From Sorex araneus (lineage: Eukaryota > Chordata > Mammalia > Eulipotyphla > Soricidae), in contig NC_073302.1 in the NCBI RefSeq assembly GCF_027595985.1, forward strand, positions 169,561,534 to 169,625,533: a stretch of 64,000 bases of DNA. The letters run 5' to 3'. The notes under the pieces were generated by a model. The model was not told the DNA's origin and made no database searches. It saw only the letters and a list, made by a program, of their open reading frames with translations. The stretch's first letter is position 1; each line of letters begins with the position of its first letter. The translations under genes and the position numbers were made by a program. Of this stretch, positions 11,165 through 22,299 are shown piece by piece.

Positions 11165-11415
11165 CCCTATGCGCTGTGCATTTGCCTTGCATGCGGCCAA
11201 CCTGAGTTTGATTCCTCCGCCCCTCTCGAAGAGCCTGGCAAGCTACCAAGAGCATCTCGCCCACACAGCAGAGCCTGGCAAGCTACCTGTGGCATATTTG
11301 ATATGCCAAAAACAGTAACAACAATCTCACAATGGAGACGTTATTGGTGCCCGCTCAAGCAAATTGATGAGCAATGGGATGGCAGTGATACAGTGATACT
11401 ATTGTGGCTAGAAAT
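11165..11415 (+). mobile_element. SOR variant with long 3' extension
   Basis: A SOR-like head with box B ('tgagtttgattcc') is followed not by the usual body but by about 190 bp. This contains two copies of 'gagcctggcaagctacc' (11231-11247 and 11271-11287), an inverted repeat GGCATAT/ATATGCC, and the end 'cagtgatacagtgatac'. The extension recurs at 13144-13372 and 24970-25095, so it is a second SINE subfamily. Confidence 0.75.
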
Positions 11416-11419
11416 GGGA

Positions 11420-11600
11420 CACCCAGCATCACAATTTGAATCCTTAGCAAACAAGTGTGCAAAGAAACACAATAAAAAGAGTGAGCACCAAGCCAAGGTT
11501 GCCAGCACCACAAGGTGATATTTGAGCAACACAACCATGCACATGAATGACGCCCACAAAATCACAAAGAAAGGAAGAGAAGAAAATAATAACAATTACA
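11420..11600 (+). mobile_element. Fragment of the 'caccacaa' long SINE family
   Basis: 'gtgagcaccaagccaaggttgccagcaccacaagg' shares the reiterated vocabulary of the element at 8245-8740. No clear ends were found. Confidence 0.4.
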
Positions 11601-11892
11601 GCTCATAATAAGGAATGATTTAATCTCACTATAGAAATGCTAAGCCTTTTTGAGGGGAAAATTTTATATAACCAACTGTTTTTCTAAATAGTGTACTATC
11701 TTATCCTTTTTACTTAATGGTCTTTTTCCAGAAATATTGGGTACAAATGGCAATGCTAAATTCAAATTTAAACACCAAATAATTTTATTTGTATTAGTGA
11801 AACTAACAAATTTTAATTAATTTATATTAATTCCATTAATATGAAATAAAGTTCATTAGCCTTATAGAGAAATATTGTCAATTTAAACATTT

Positions 11893-11956
11893 AATATATA
11901 TATATATTAAGTGTTTAAATATATATATATGTATATACATATATATATATATATAT
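11893..11956. repeat. (TA)n-rich tract
   Basis: Interrupted TATATA runs with an imperfect hairpin around 'ttaatatatatatatattaa'. Confidence 0.9.
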
Positions 11957-11987
11957 CCTCCATACCGTTAAGTCTTTCTTTTGCAGG

Positions 11988-12162
11988 GATAGAGGGGTGG
12001 TACTGGGCCACACTCAGTGGTATTCATGACTTACTCCTGGCTCTGTTCTCATGGGCCACACTTCTCAGTGCACTGGAGAACTATCTAGTATGAAGGAATC
12101 AGATCAGAACTACCACATGCAAGGCAAACACCTTACCCCCTGGACTGTCTCTCCAGTCTGGT
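11988..12162 (-). mobile_element. SOR-type SINE
   Basis: The reverse copy ends in 'ggactgtctctccagtctgg'. Body complements 'ttactcctggctctgttctc' are visible. Confidence 0.78.
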
Positions 12163-12355
12163 TAGGTCTTTTTCTTTTTTTTAACTTCAGTGAGAAGTCC
12201 TATCAGACTTTGGCCTTGGATTTGTTTACAACCCAAAATGAAGGAAAATACAGAGTAACAATCAAAAATCAGGACACTTGTTAAACAAGACTAGAAAAGA
12301 AAATTTACTTCAACAACCTGACAATGAAGATGGCTTAAGTCAAACAAGAATAAGG

Positions 12356-12705
12356 GCTGGGAGATGGCTCAGTGGTTAAAGCGCTTGCGTTGCAACGGGT
12401 GGCCTTAACCCAGATCCTCAGTGCAGGAAACAAGTAGCAGCTCTGCTGTCTGCATTCCTCAGCGCTGCAAAGGATCCAGCCACACTGCAGTCAGGTATGT
12501 GCAGGCACCACAAGGAAAAGTGGTGTGACCCCTGATGGGCACCACAACTGTAACAAAAATATAGACAAGCCCAATGACCCTCTGTGCTAGCATGTCAACT
12601 AAAGGAGTGTGATCCCAGCAAGCACCACCACTAAATGTGCAAGTACCACAACCAAGCATGTATGCAACCCAGGTTACCTCAGCATATTGACAGAAGGAAA
12701 AAAAA
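12356..12705 (+). mobile_element. Long tRNA-derived SINE with intact box A
   Basis: The head GGGCTGGGAGATGGCTCAGT with 'ggttaaagcgcttgcg' is a good tRNA-type box A region. The body repeats 'gcaccaccactaaatgtgcaa'-like phrases and it ends in an A-run near 12707. It is the best-preserved member of the 'caccacaa' family here. Confidence 0.7.
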
Positions 12706-12870
12706 AAACGAGGTGCCAGGGAGCTTAGCAGGCTGGGGCACATTCTTTGAGTGCCATTGGCTATACTTCACAGTCTCCCAAACACTACCAGGAGCAGGCC
12801 TGAACATTGAGGCCAGAGAAGCATCAGAGGACTGCCAGTGTTATTAAACCCTCCCCTCCAGAAACCCTAG

Positions 12871-13045
12871 AATGGGAACTGGAGATATCACATGGATATC
12901 TCCATGGACGCACTTGCCTTGAACGTGGTCAACCAGGATTTGATCCTTGGCACCCCATATAGTGCCCAGAGTCTCACCAGGAGTGGTCCCTGAGAACAGA
13001 GCCAGGAGTAAGTTTTGAGCACAGCTGCGTGTGATCCAAAAACCA
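12871..13045 (+). mobile_element. SOR-type SINE
   Basis: Head 'gggaactggagatatcacatgg', box B-like 'aggatttgatcc', body 'acagagccaggagtaag', end 'gtgtgatccaaaaacc'. Confidence 0.85.
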
Positions 13046-13143
13046 AGACCAAAACAAAACAAACTAAAATAAAGAGGGTCAAATCAACACCATTAATTAT
13101 CAAGTTATTTATATCACATAGATTTATGTATATACATATATGT

Positions 13144-13372
13144 GCACGGAAGAGCCTGGCAAGCTCCCCATGGCATATTTGATATGCCAAATACAGTAAC
13201 AATAATAGTCTCACTTCACTGACCCTGAAAAGAGCCTCCAATCCTTGGGAAAAATGAGTAAGGAGAGGCTGCTAAAATCTCAGGGCTGGGATGAATGGAG
13301 ACGTTACTAGAGCCCGCTCGAGTAAATCAGTGAACAATGGGATGACAGTGATACAGTAATACACTGATGTAA
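13144..13372 (+). mobile_element. SOR long-extension repeat without its head
   Basis: It starts within 'gaagagcctggcaagct', carries the GGCATATttgATATGCC inverted repeat and ends in a 'gatacagtaatacactgat' variant of the terminal duplication. An internal stretch absent at 11.2 kb ('cactgaccctgaaaagagcc...') marks a different variant. Confidence 0.7.
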
Positions 13373-13669
13373 TATGTGACTGTTTTTCTTCAAATAAAAT
13401 TATGAATTATTAATCAGATAGCATGGGAGGTAAGAGAACTATTTTGGGTATATTGATAAATGTTTATATTCACAAGTGAAAGGAAAAATATTATTTATAT
13501 TCCTTTTCATGATTAGGTTGACGTCTGATTTCCTAGTATCAAGTAATAAAATTTATGCTTCAGCATCCCAATAATTCTGATAATACAAAGTTTCAGCCAA
13601 AATATCATTAGCAGAACTAAAACCAAATAGCATTGCAATCTTTCCTATATGTAAATGAAACCAACTTAC
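13373..13669. other. AT-rich unique sequence
   Basis: No transposon or gene is recognised. It is the 3' (intron-side) flank of the exon-like segment that follows on the minus strand. Confidence 0.5.
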
Positions 13670-13775
13670 CATTAATAGAGATGAATGTAGAGTTGTTTTT
13701 CCGCAGTGGGTAGAGATGGAGTTGCTGATCCAGCCATTCTCTTGCCAAAGCTTCCTGATAAACAATAGCTTGTAT
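13670..13775 (-). CDS. Candidate isolated coding exon, gene not recognised
   Basis: On the minus strand a CAG acceptor (plus 13776-13778) and an AATG|GTAAGT donor (plus 13664-13669) bracket a 106-nt segment. It is open in the frame beginning at its first base and encodes 35 residues plus one base (phase 0 to 1). The peptide contains EALAREWLDQQL and ends KNNSTFISIN, with a composition like a globular or helical protein, and the segment looks more GC-rich than its flanks. I do not recognise the protein. No neighbouring exon was seen, and the polypyrimidine tract is weak. In human the minus-strand transcript here would be NR2F1-AS1, a non-coding RNA, which argues for caution. Alternatives are chance or a decayed gene. 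Confidence 0.3.
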
Positions 13776-14504
13776 CTGCAAGATAAGTGTTGCCAATGGT
13801 GACAGACAATAACAAAATAGAATAATCAATATAGAAATTAAACCTATGCCATGGTCCCAAACCACAATTTTTTATAAACTAAAAATTAAGTTTTGTACCA
13901 ATTTAAAATTAATTTTTGGTATTTGTAACAGGAATATAAAAATACAGAATATTCACATATAAAATTGTACATGTATTTACTCTGATGTATTCATTGTATT
14001 CAACATATTTCTGAACTAATAAAAATATAAATAGCTACAGCCTGACATCTATCCCTAAGTAAAAATGTTCTCAGCTGTCTTTACTAAAACAAAGATTGTT
14101 TCTGACATATAAAATCAGAAGTGTACAGTGAAAATGCTAAAAACATGAATTCATGCCAACTTTACATCCCTCATCACCAGCAGCAATAACTGAGGAAATT
14201 ATAGAATATTTTCGTTAATGTTAGCAATATTCTCAATAGCATTAAATGCAATATGACTACAGCCAAAATTATGCTGACATTTCCCAGAATTCAAAAAATT
14301 CTTCTACTCTTGATGAAGAAAAATACTTTCGTTTCTAGCCAGACTGTTCATGTATGTTAATACAAAAGACAGAGGTTTCATGATTCAACATGCCATACTG
14401 ACTCCTGAATGGAAATTTCTCAATTGCCAGTTATAATCTTGTTCAACTTGAATTGAGGAGCAAGTTAAACATTACTTGAAAACTTTTGTTTGTTTGTTTA
14501 GCCT
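13776..14504. other. AT-rich unique sequence
   Basis: No repeat family or gene was recognised in this stretch. Confidence 0.5.
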
Positions 14505-14735
14505 CCCAGACTGTGAGGTTGTCACGGTCACCTTAGAGCACGCAGCACACACTGGGATTAAATTTATGGCTCGAGTTTGCCTTTCTTGAAACCATGGAGT
14601 CATTTGCTGGGCCATTTCTCTTTGGGGCTTCCAAGCAGCAAATCTGTTGGGATCCTCTCACCACTTGCAATGGCACTAGGATTTGAACTCAAAGCCTCAC
14701 ACTTGTCAGGAAAGCACGTTAAGCCACTGAAACCA
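14505..14735 (-). mobile_element. SINE-like repeat, non-SOR
   Basis: The complement of a tRNA-type head lies at the right end ('tgaactcaaagcctcacacttgtcaggaaagc'). The body does not match SOR. The left edge is a (GTTT)n tail, consistent with reverse orientation. Confidence 0.5.
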
Positions 14736-14962
14736 ACTTGAAGACTTCATTTTTAAGTACAAGTAAAATTAATGTAACTTTAAATAGTAAATTAACTATA
14801 CTACTTAAAGAAATCAGAAACTAGATTAATACCTGTTAAAATCAATGAGAAGTCAGTAACAACTACTTCTTTACTTCAAAAAATCACAATAGCAAGTGCC
14901 TATGGTAGACAAAGCAATCAATATATAGAGGTTATGTGAACTGGAATAGAAATTACAAAGTT

Positions 14963-15035
14963 GGGCCAGAGAGACAGTACAGCACTTAGGGCACTTGCTT
15001 CACATGCAGTCAACCTGGATTTGATTGACTGTACA
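14963..15035 (+). mobile_element. SOR SINE, 3'-truncated head
   Basis: Only the tRNA-like head remains: 'gggccagagagacagtacagcacttagggc' and box B-like 'tggatttgatt'. Confidence 0.75.
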
Positions 15036-15879
15036 CAATCTCAAAGAAATCAGAATGTCAATATTATGGGAACATTACACTTTTAGTTCTACATAGCTGT
15101 CAATGACAGCTAAATTCTAATCCAGATTTTGTGCTAGAAAAGTAAGGCTGAAGTGGAAAATCAAGGGGAGAAACAGATGAGAAGCTACAGGGGCCAGGTC
15201 AGGGGGGTCAGGTACAAAGGTGTTGTTAAGGAATGATAGAGCCAAATATCTAAACCACTCTCAAGAGACCCCAAATTTAATAAACAGACTTAAAATGTGC
15301 CTTGTCAAGATGGCAGGCTAGGGCTAGGCATTGTCTAAAACCAAACTATAAATAGTGTTGTAACTCATGGTGCTTTTATAATATATCGTTGGTGCAAGGA
15401 GAAACTAAAATAAAATAAAATCACAACAGAGCACAGAACTCTCCCAGGGATGAGACCCCACTTGCAAGCAGATGGGAATAAACTGCAGCAGAAATATTGA
15501 ACACACCTGCAAAAACATACAAGTTCACTGCCACCTATAAACAAACTTAAATTTAAGGCACTATACAAATGTTCCAGTCAAAATTCTGTTTTAATGGTTC
15601 ATTCTCCTTAACAATATCCCCACCAGGTCACCAAAATTGAGAGTCCTCTACCAGTCGCAAATTCCTAAACTTCCTCTTGTGTTCTGGTTTCTGGTTTCTA
15701 GCATATCTAGAAGAGGACCTTACAAACTACACCTAATAGGTGTTTGATAAGTTGAACTGAACCAATTTTCTTGCTTACTGAGATATTGCCCCCAAAACTA
15801 TCTCTGATTCTAGCTACTGACACCGTTCCTAGCAGGATGGTCTTGTTTTGTTTGTTTGCATGCTTGCTTGCTTGCTTGT
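15036..15879. other. Unique sequence, nothing recognised
   Basis: No gene, repeat family or clear regulatory motif cluster was seen. A short (CTTG)n run lies near 15866. Confidence 0.5.
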
Positions 15880-16047
15880 TGGAAGGTTGGGGAGTCACAA
15901 TCAGAGTTTGTGATCAGGGCTTACATCTGGCTCTGTGCTCAGGGGTCACTCAGCTGGCTTGGGGGAATCAGATGTGATGCCAGGGATTGAACCTGGGTTG
16001 ACCAGGTACAAGCCAAGCACTCTGCTGGCTGTACTGTCACTCTGGCC
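15880..16047 (-). mobile_element. SOR-type SINE
   Basis: The reverse copy includes 'attgaacctgggttgacc' (box B complement) and ends 'tgtactgtcactctggcc'. Confidence 0.82.
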
Positions 16048-16105
16048 TCTGTGTGTTTGTTTGATTGATTGTTTAGGATGATCTAGTTTTAAAAGACAAA
16101 GTCAG

Positions 16106-16285
16106 GGCCAGAGCAATAGTAAGGATATAGGGTGTTTGCCTTGCATGTGGCTGACTCGGATTCAATCCCAGCATTTTGTATGGTCCCCTGAGCCTTATCA
16201 GGAGTGATCCCTGAGTACAGAGCTCGGAGTAAGCCCTGAGCACCACTGGTGTGGCACAAAAGCCAAAAATAAATAAATAAATAAT
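16106..16285 (+). mobile_element. SOR-type SINE with (TAAA)n tail
   Basis: The head 'gggccagagcaatagtaagg' through 'ccactggtgtggcacaaaagcc' ends in (ATAA)n, the usual A-rich tail type. Confidence 0.86.
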
Positions 16286-16810
16286 AGGCAAAAGAAGAGA
16301 TTATTTGGTCATTGAAAGAACATGTGTTCAAATACCTCCAAGTGCCATAGGAATTAGTGTAAATGATACATGATCTTGCCCTTAAATAACTCGATCTATT
16401 AAGAAAAATGGGTGGAAATTATCCACACCTTGTAATCAGCTATATAACAAGATTTATACAAAGTGCTTCATCGTTGCAACAACAATAACATCATCAACAT
16501 TGGTGATAGGAAGGGAAATGGGGAAAGAGAATAAACATGTATGTACATATATGTATACATATAAATGAAAGAAAGAGTAGCTACTGAACAGAGGAACAAG
16601 AAAGAAAGGGAAGTAATATAGAACAAAGAGATGAAAAATTGTAGGAGTGCAAAAGATACACAATATTTTGAGAACTTTGTGTAATGTTGAGGAAAGTAGC
16701 AATGAGAAGGAAAGGGCAATGAGAGAATACAGGAGTGCCTTATAAGCTAAATACTCCAGACATCTGTCCTAACTAAAGGAGATAACTCAGAAGATTGCCA
16801 CGATCTTGAC
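16286..16810. other. AT-rich unique sequence
   Basis: Purine-rich (GAAA/GGAA) stretches and a short 'tatgtacatatatgtataca' tract were seen. No gene was recognised. Confidence 0.5.
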
Positions 16811-16905
16811 AGGAACTGAAGAGAGAGTACAGCAGGTCAGCGGCTGCAGGTAGGGTGCTTGCCTTGCACAGCCGACCCCAGGTTTGTGGCCCATAAAGCA
16901 AAATA
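16811..16905 (+). mobile_element. SOR SINE with internal deletion
   Basis: The head with a duplicated 'agcaggtcagcggctgcaggtagggtgc' runs to box B-like 'ccccaggtttg', then straight into 'cccataaagcaaaataag'. Most of the body is missing. Confidence 0.7.
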
Positions 16906-16998
16906 AGATAAAATTAAAATTTTAAATATTTTGACAGTAGTTTGAAAAGATAAATGAAATGTCAAGACTAAAGGCAAAGACAAAATTACATGAGACCA

Positions 16999-17176
16999 TT
17001 GGCTTTGGCAGGGGCAGGGGTGGCTGCACCTGGCAGTGCTCAGGGCTTAGTCCTGGCTCTGCATTCAAGGATCACTCCTGGTGGGCTCAGGAGACCGCAT
17101 AGGGAACCACGGATTGAACTGGGTCAGTCACATGCAAGGCAAGTGCCCCTACCCACTATACTGTCATTTTACCCTA
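16999..17176 (-). mobile_element. SOR-type SINE
   Basis: Reverse copy: 'cacctggcagtgctcagggc' to 'cccactatactgtcattttacc'. Confidence 0.82.
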
Positions 17177-17368
17177 AAGGTTTGTAGAAATTTGGTAACA
17201 TAATTCACCATCAATAATCATAAGATTTATTACCCAACAGAAAAAATTATATATATGTATTTTATTTACTTATTAGAAATTAGAAGACTATCACAGACTC
17301 TACTTTATAACAAAACATATTATTATGTGATCTCAAAAATAAAGTGTGCATGAATTCCCCAGGAATAA

Positions 17369-17541
17369 ATTTTTTTTTTGCTTTTTGGGTCACACCTGGC
17401 GATGCTCAGGGGTTACTCCTGGCTCTGTACTCAGGAATTACTCCTGGCAGTGCTCGGGGGACCATATGGGATGTTGGGAATGGATCCGGGTCAGCTGTGT
17501 GCAAGGCAAATGCCCTACCCGCTGTACTATCACTCCAGCCT
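17369..17541 (-). mobile_element. Young SOR SINE with 9-bp target duplication
   Basis: Reverse copy with an intact 'gctttttgggtcacacctgg' tail complement. CAGGAATAA lies at 17360-17368 and 17542-17550. Confidence 0.94.
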
Positions 17542-17756
17542 CAGGAATAACTTTAAGATGACAAAATATCCACAAGATTTAGTAGTGGAGTTACAGGTCA
17601 TGATTTTCTCTTACCACTAATAGATCTCAATTTTTCTGTATAATAAAATTAAAAATAAACTCTAGAGCAATTTCTTAAAATTTAATAGCTAAAATTAGAA
17701 TTTATCCTAAAGCTCAAGGATAGAGTTCCTTGATAATGTACTGACCCCGAAATCTT

Positions 17757-18161
17757 TTTTTTTTTAATTTTTTATTGAGTCACCATGTGGAAAGTTACAA
17801 AGTTTTCAGGTTTAAATCTCAGTTATACAATGCTCGAATACCCATCCCTTCACCAGTGCTCATATTCCACCACCAAGAATCCCAGTATAGCTCCACCCTG
17901 CCCCCTCACACCCCAAACCCCCCCACGCCCCTAGCCCCCCCACCCTAAGCCCCCCCCCCGCCTGTGTAACTAATAAATTTCACTTTACTTTCACTTTGAT
18001 TGCATACAATATTTCAACAAAACTCACTATTATTGTTTGGAGAGTCTCTCCCCTAAAGTCAGACCTGCTGAAAAGGAAGCATTAGATAATTTGTTTTCCA
18101 TTGCTGAGGATGAAGAGGTATGAGGTCGAGTAACCACACTTAGCGGCCTCTCAGTTTTGGG
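17757..18161 (-). mobile_element. 5'-truncated LINE-1 3' end with 10-bp target duplication
   Basis: A T-run at the left and 405 bp of minus-strand 3' UTR, including the 'ccaccaccaagaatccc' block and a C-rich (poly-G on the sense strand) tract at 17880-17965. CCGAAATCTT flanks it at 17747-17756 and 18162-18171. It is short, recent and non-coding. Confidence 0.82.
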
Positions 18162-18352
18162 CCGAAATCTTGATTTATTATCACTGCCCACTGTACTTAT
18201 ACAATACATCTAGATCTGAATACATATCTTTATTTGCCTCCTAGCATCCTCTTGTCCTGAATGTCTATCTATATCCCAGCTTCAATATACCACCACTTAA
18301 ACTGATTTTGCATGTGCATTACCACTAAGTCATTATCTGCCCTAGACATTTT

Positions 18353-18522
18353 TTTTTTGCTTTTTGGGTCACACCTGGTGATACACAAGGGTTACTCCTG
18401 GCTCTACGCTCAGGAATCACCCCTGGCAGTGCTCAGGGGACCATATGGGATGCTGGGAATCGAACCCAGTTCGGCCGCGTGCAAGGCAAACACCCTACCT
18501 GCTGTGCTATCGCTCCAGCCCC
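18353..18522 (-). mobile_element. Young SOR SINE with 15-bp target duplication
   Basis: A near-consensus reverse copy. TGCCCTAGACATTTT is at 18338-18352 and repeated exactly at 18523-18537. Confidence 0.96.
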
Positions 18523-18773
18523 TGCCCTAGACATTTTGACATCCAATTAGATCATTTATTGAAAGCTTCACATTTACCCCAGTTTGTGCTTCCTACCATT
18601 TTTACAAGAATACCAGAGCAAAATCAGTCCTATTCCAAAACACATATTCAAATATGATTTATGTTTGGATATATGTGCATATGATATACCAATAATTTAA
18701 AAAATTATACATATATATTGATCACTACTAAAGAATTTTCAAATAGAGTATATGGGAGGGGGAGGGAATCAGT

Positions 18774-19412
18774 TGTTATGGGCTGAATTGTATCCCAGAA
18801 AAAGTTGTTGAAGTCCCGGGCTGGAAAGATAAAGTACAGTAGTATAAGGCTTGTCCTACATATGACTGACCCAGATTTGATCTCTGGCACTACAAATGGT
18901 CCTACAAGCACTGCCAGGAGTTATCCGTGAGCATTGAGCCAAGAATAAGCCCTGAGCAGCACCAGGTGTGGCCCAAAAACCTAAAAACAAACAAAAAATG
19001 TTGATGTCTTAAGCTTCATATCCTATGAATGTGACTTTATTGAAAACATGGTCTCTACAGATGTTCAAGTTAAAATGAAGTCATTGGTGTGAGCTCTACT
19101 CCAATACGACTGGTGGACTAATAAAGAGGTAATATAAACACAGAGAAGCACACACAGGCAAGAAGATAAAGATAGAGCACAGTGATGCATCTTTAAGCCA
19201 AGGACACCAAGGATTAACAACAAATCACCACAGCCTAGGAGAGAGGCTTGGAATGATTCTGTTTCTCACAGTCTGAGAAGGAAACAACCCTGTTAACACA
19301 TTGATCTTGAGCCTGATCTTGCAAAACTGTGAGACAATAAATTTCTGCTTCTTAACTACCCAACATTCAGTATTTTGTTAAATGAGTTTTAGCACAAATA
19401 ATGCAACTAATA
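18774..19412 (+). mobile_element. MLT1-like LTR (MaLR), split by a SINE
   Basis: It opens with TGTTATGGGCTGAATTGTAT, the characteristic start of MLT1-type LTRs as I know them. After the SINE it continues with 'ctactccaatacgactggtgg', 'gatgcatctttaagccaagg' and the polyadenylation-side 'ctgtgagacaataaatttctg'. Old, non-coding, and shared among placental mammals if the identification holds. Confidence 0.75.
18818..18982 (+). mobile_element. SOR-type SINE inside the MLT1-like LTR
   Basis: Head 'gggctggaaagataaagtacagt', end 'caccaggtgtggcccaaaaacc'. It separates the first 45 bp of the LTR from the rest. Confidence 0.84.
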
Positions 19413-19547
19413 AGGAAAATCGTGACTTTTTCCTGAAAGTCACTTAATGATAAAAAGCATTCTGAAGATTATAAATCAGAAATAATTTAAAATCTAGAAT
19501 ACATTTTAAGTCTAATATCAAGTATGCTATTTATCTTTATTTTTCTT

Positions 19548-19686
19548 TGACCACACTAGTGTGGAATCACCCAAGAACCATGACTGATGAAGTACTTGGA
19601 GGTCATTTCTGGTAACTGAATGCTCAGGGAACCATGTGGTACCAAAGACTGAACCTAAGCAACCCACATGCAATCATTCCAGCCCT
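19548..19686 (-). mobile_element. SOR-type SINE, diverged
   Basis: The reverse copy is recognised by 'aatgctcagggaaccatgtgg' and the ending 'caatcattccagccc'. It is heavily mutated. Confidence 0.6.
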
Positions 19687-19798
19687 TTGAGTTCTCTTCC
19701 TAGCCCCCAAGTGCACAGTTTAATAGCTAAGCCAATTTAGAGCCAAAAATCTCTAGATAGATAAGACTCATCCTTTTATCATATGCAGTGTGTAAAAA

Positions 19799-20935
19799 TA
19801 AAAAGAAAAGGGCGCGGGCGAGGAAAGGGATGCCTCACCGCACCGAGCCAGGCACAGGGCCTAGGGCAGCAGCTGTCTCTCCCGCCACCCGAGTTCGGTA
19901 GCCTCCAGCCGCTTCCCCCACCCCGGGGAGGTTGATGGTGAAGATGTGGCAGGCGAAGGAAGGAACGGAGCCAAGATGGTTGGTCTCACTTGCAGTTTAT
20001 TCCAATCTTCCCTCTATACACTCTCCTCTGGAACTCTCCCTCTGCCCCCTCATACCGCTACCTTAAATCTCCCCGTCCCCCAGCAGCCTGGGGCTTATCT
20101 AAAGGTGTGGTTACAATCCATAGGGGGTATAGTTCTATCTCTTAGGGGAATGCCTTCACTAGGACAGAATCTCTCTTTCAGCAGGAAGACCCACCCAAGG
20201 GCAGAGTCCCATGAATGTGTTTCTCTTCTCCTCAGCCAGCAAACATATAAGAATTCATAATATTAATCATTTTGTATGGACACAATAAGAGATGCATTAA
20301 AGCTTATAGAATTGCTCTCCTGGGGCCATCTCAATCTCAGACTACAGTGCTCAGGCCAGATCAGTCTTTCCCATCCCTGGCAGGGTCCCAGTCTCATAAT
20401 TACTATTGGATCATGACAGCATTTGTCTATGATCAAGCTCTTAACTTATAGTTAAGAATTAGGCACTTTGGCCAGGCCCATCTCGATGCCAGGGTAGCAC
20501 ATAACTCACCGCTTGCCCTGGATCCTTCCCGTCCCACGTCGGGGACCCTACTTTGGGGTGCTAGGAACTGAGGGCAACTGAGGCTTAAGTGGAGAAAGCA
20601 GATGCCCAGAAGGGAATATCGAGGCCAATTAAGTCTTAAGTTATAAGAACATAATATTGTCTTCTTGTGTCTATACAAAAAAGACATAGCTTTAAAGTAA
20701 ATTATTCAAAAGGCATAAAGAGGAGAGAAAGGCAATGTTATAATATTCAGTGTCCTAGAAAGTTCTGACCTTACCAATTAACAGAGTTTGATTAAGGGGA
20801 GAGCAGATAAACTGATAGAAATGGTTACAGATAAACAAAGGAATGGGAGTGACTCGGGAGCACTTTGATGGGTGTGACTGATAAACCTAAGCTCCTAGTG
20901 GCAAGGGGGAAAAGACAAACCAATGATATCCAACA
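19799..20935 (-). mobile_element. Solo LTR of an endogenous retrovirus, copy B
   Basis: 1137 bp. On the minus strand it starts TGTTGGATATC and ends TTTTTACACA. It is bounded by exact ATGCAG duplications at 19793-19798 and 20936-20941. An AATAAA lies on the minus strand at 19996-20001. Long blocks align with copy A (for example 'tgggagtgactcgggagcac' against 'tgggagtgcctcaagagcac', and 'ttggggtgctaggaact' in both). The 6-bp duplication and TGTTGG start fit a class II retrovirus. No internal genes remain. It is better preserved than copy A and has a GC-rich stretch at 19806-19930, the presumed U5 end. Confidence 0.88.
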
Positions 20936-20941
20936 ATGCAG

Positions 20942-21727
20942 AATCTTTTTTACATAGAGCATCATAAAATCAAACATTGCAGAATTTTTTAATCTAATAT
21001 ACTGAGACATGAAAACAACACAAAATTTAAATTTTCCTTGTTTTGAAACAAAGTTGATATGTACATTTTTATATGCTTGTTACAGTACATTTGACCCATA
21101 TTATAATCAAAAGATAATATAATTAGTTATTGATAGGGACCAATAAAACCAACATAGAGAAGGAATAATCTATAGAATGAACATACTTACACACAAATCT
21201 TTGCTCTATTATTTATCAACCATGTGACTAGAATAAATTACTCAGGCATGTATAAAAATAGGGATTTTACATAAATGTATTTAATAATATATAAAATGTG
21301 CTTAGCATATAGTGATGATAATAAGATTTTACTAAATACAAGAGTAAAATTCATAAATTAGGGATTTTTTACATTTTTTGTGTAGAATAAGGAAATCTTA
21401 TATATGAGCAATTTTTTTTCCTTTTTTTCTTTTGTTTGGCCAGGGATTGATCCCAGGTCTCATATATACAAGACATGTTGTTTACTGCTGAGTCATATAG
21501 TATACAATAGTATGAATATTAATGTTTTAGACTTACTATTATTGTTTCAGATTAAGAAGAGCAATTTTTTTGATCCTATATACCACATATCAAAATACTG
21601 CCTTTGGTTAGTTCCTTATTATAAAACACATGTTTTTCAAAATTTTTAAATGGTTTGTCAAGACTCAAAGTATATTTGAATTTATTTATACTAATCTGAA
21701 ATAAAAAAAGAGATCTCGGTGACTTTT
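20942..21727. other. AT-rich unique sequence with one short SINE scrap
   Basis: Nothing gene-like. At 21436-21498 a minus-strand tRNA-like fragment is readable ('ggccagggattgatcccagg' to 'actgctgagtcat'). The remainder is unassigned. Confidence 0.5.
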
Positions 21728-21933
21728 TTCAAAAATATGATTGTTTATTTATTTATTTATTTATTTTTGCTTTTTGGGTCACACCTGGCAATGCACAGGG
21801 GTTACTCCTGGCTCTACACTCAGGAATTACTCCTGGAAGTATGCAGGAGACCATATGGGATGCTGGGAATCGAACCCGGGTCAGCCTCATGCAAGGCAAA
21901 CGCCCTACCCACTGCGCTATTACTCCAGCCCCA
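21728..21933 (-). mobile_element. Young SOR SINE with 15-bp target duplication and (TTTA)n tail
   Basis: ATCTCGGTGACTTTT at 21713-21727 and 21934-21948 is exact. The reverse copy carries box B complement 'aatcgaacccgggtc' and a (TTTA)n tail complement. Confidence 0.97.
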
Positions 21934-22299
21934 ATCTCGGTGACTTTTGACTCTAACACAGACTTGTCATTTCCTCTGGTCACAAAGCCAATAATAAAAA
22001 AAAACCTTAAAAAACTGCCTTTATGACTAGGATATCATGATAACTCTAACAGTATGGCATAATCCACCGAAAACATATACCAGGTACTATGAAAATGGTA
22101 GGTAAGGTTTCATCTTTTTAAATTTCTCACAAAATACATCTCCAAAAATGTAACTTACAGAAAAGGGACACATTTTGGAATTTATTTTGAAAAGGATCTT
22201 GTAATATTATGCAAATAATCTACACAAGACGTATCTGCATATAAAGAAATAGGATACATTACTAAGTCAAAAAGACTGCTATTTTTCGGGGGAGGGGGG

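Noticed and set aside
1917-19798. Interval between the two same-orientation LTRs as a provirus
   Set aside because: Each LTR has its own private 6-bp duplication, the gap is nearly 18 kb of SINEs and LINE-1 pieces, and no retroviral gene-like reading frame is present. They are two independent solo LTRs.
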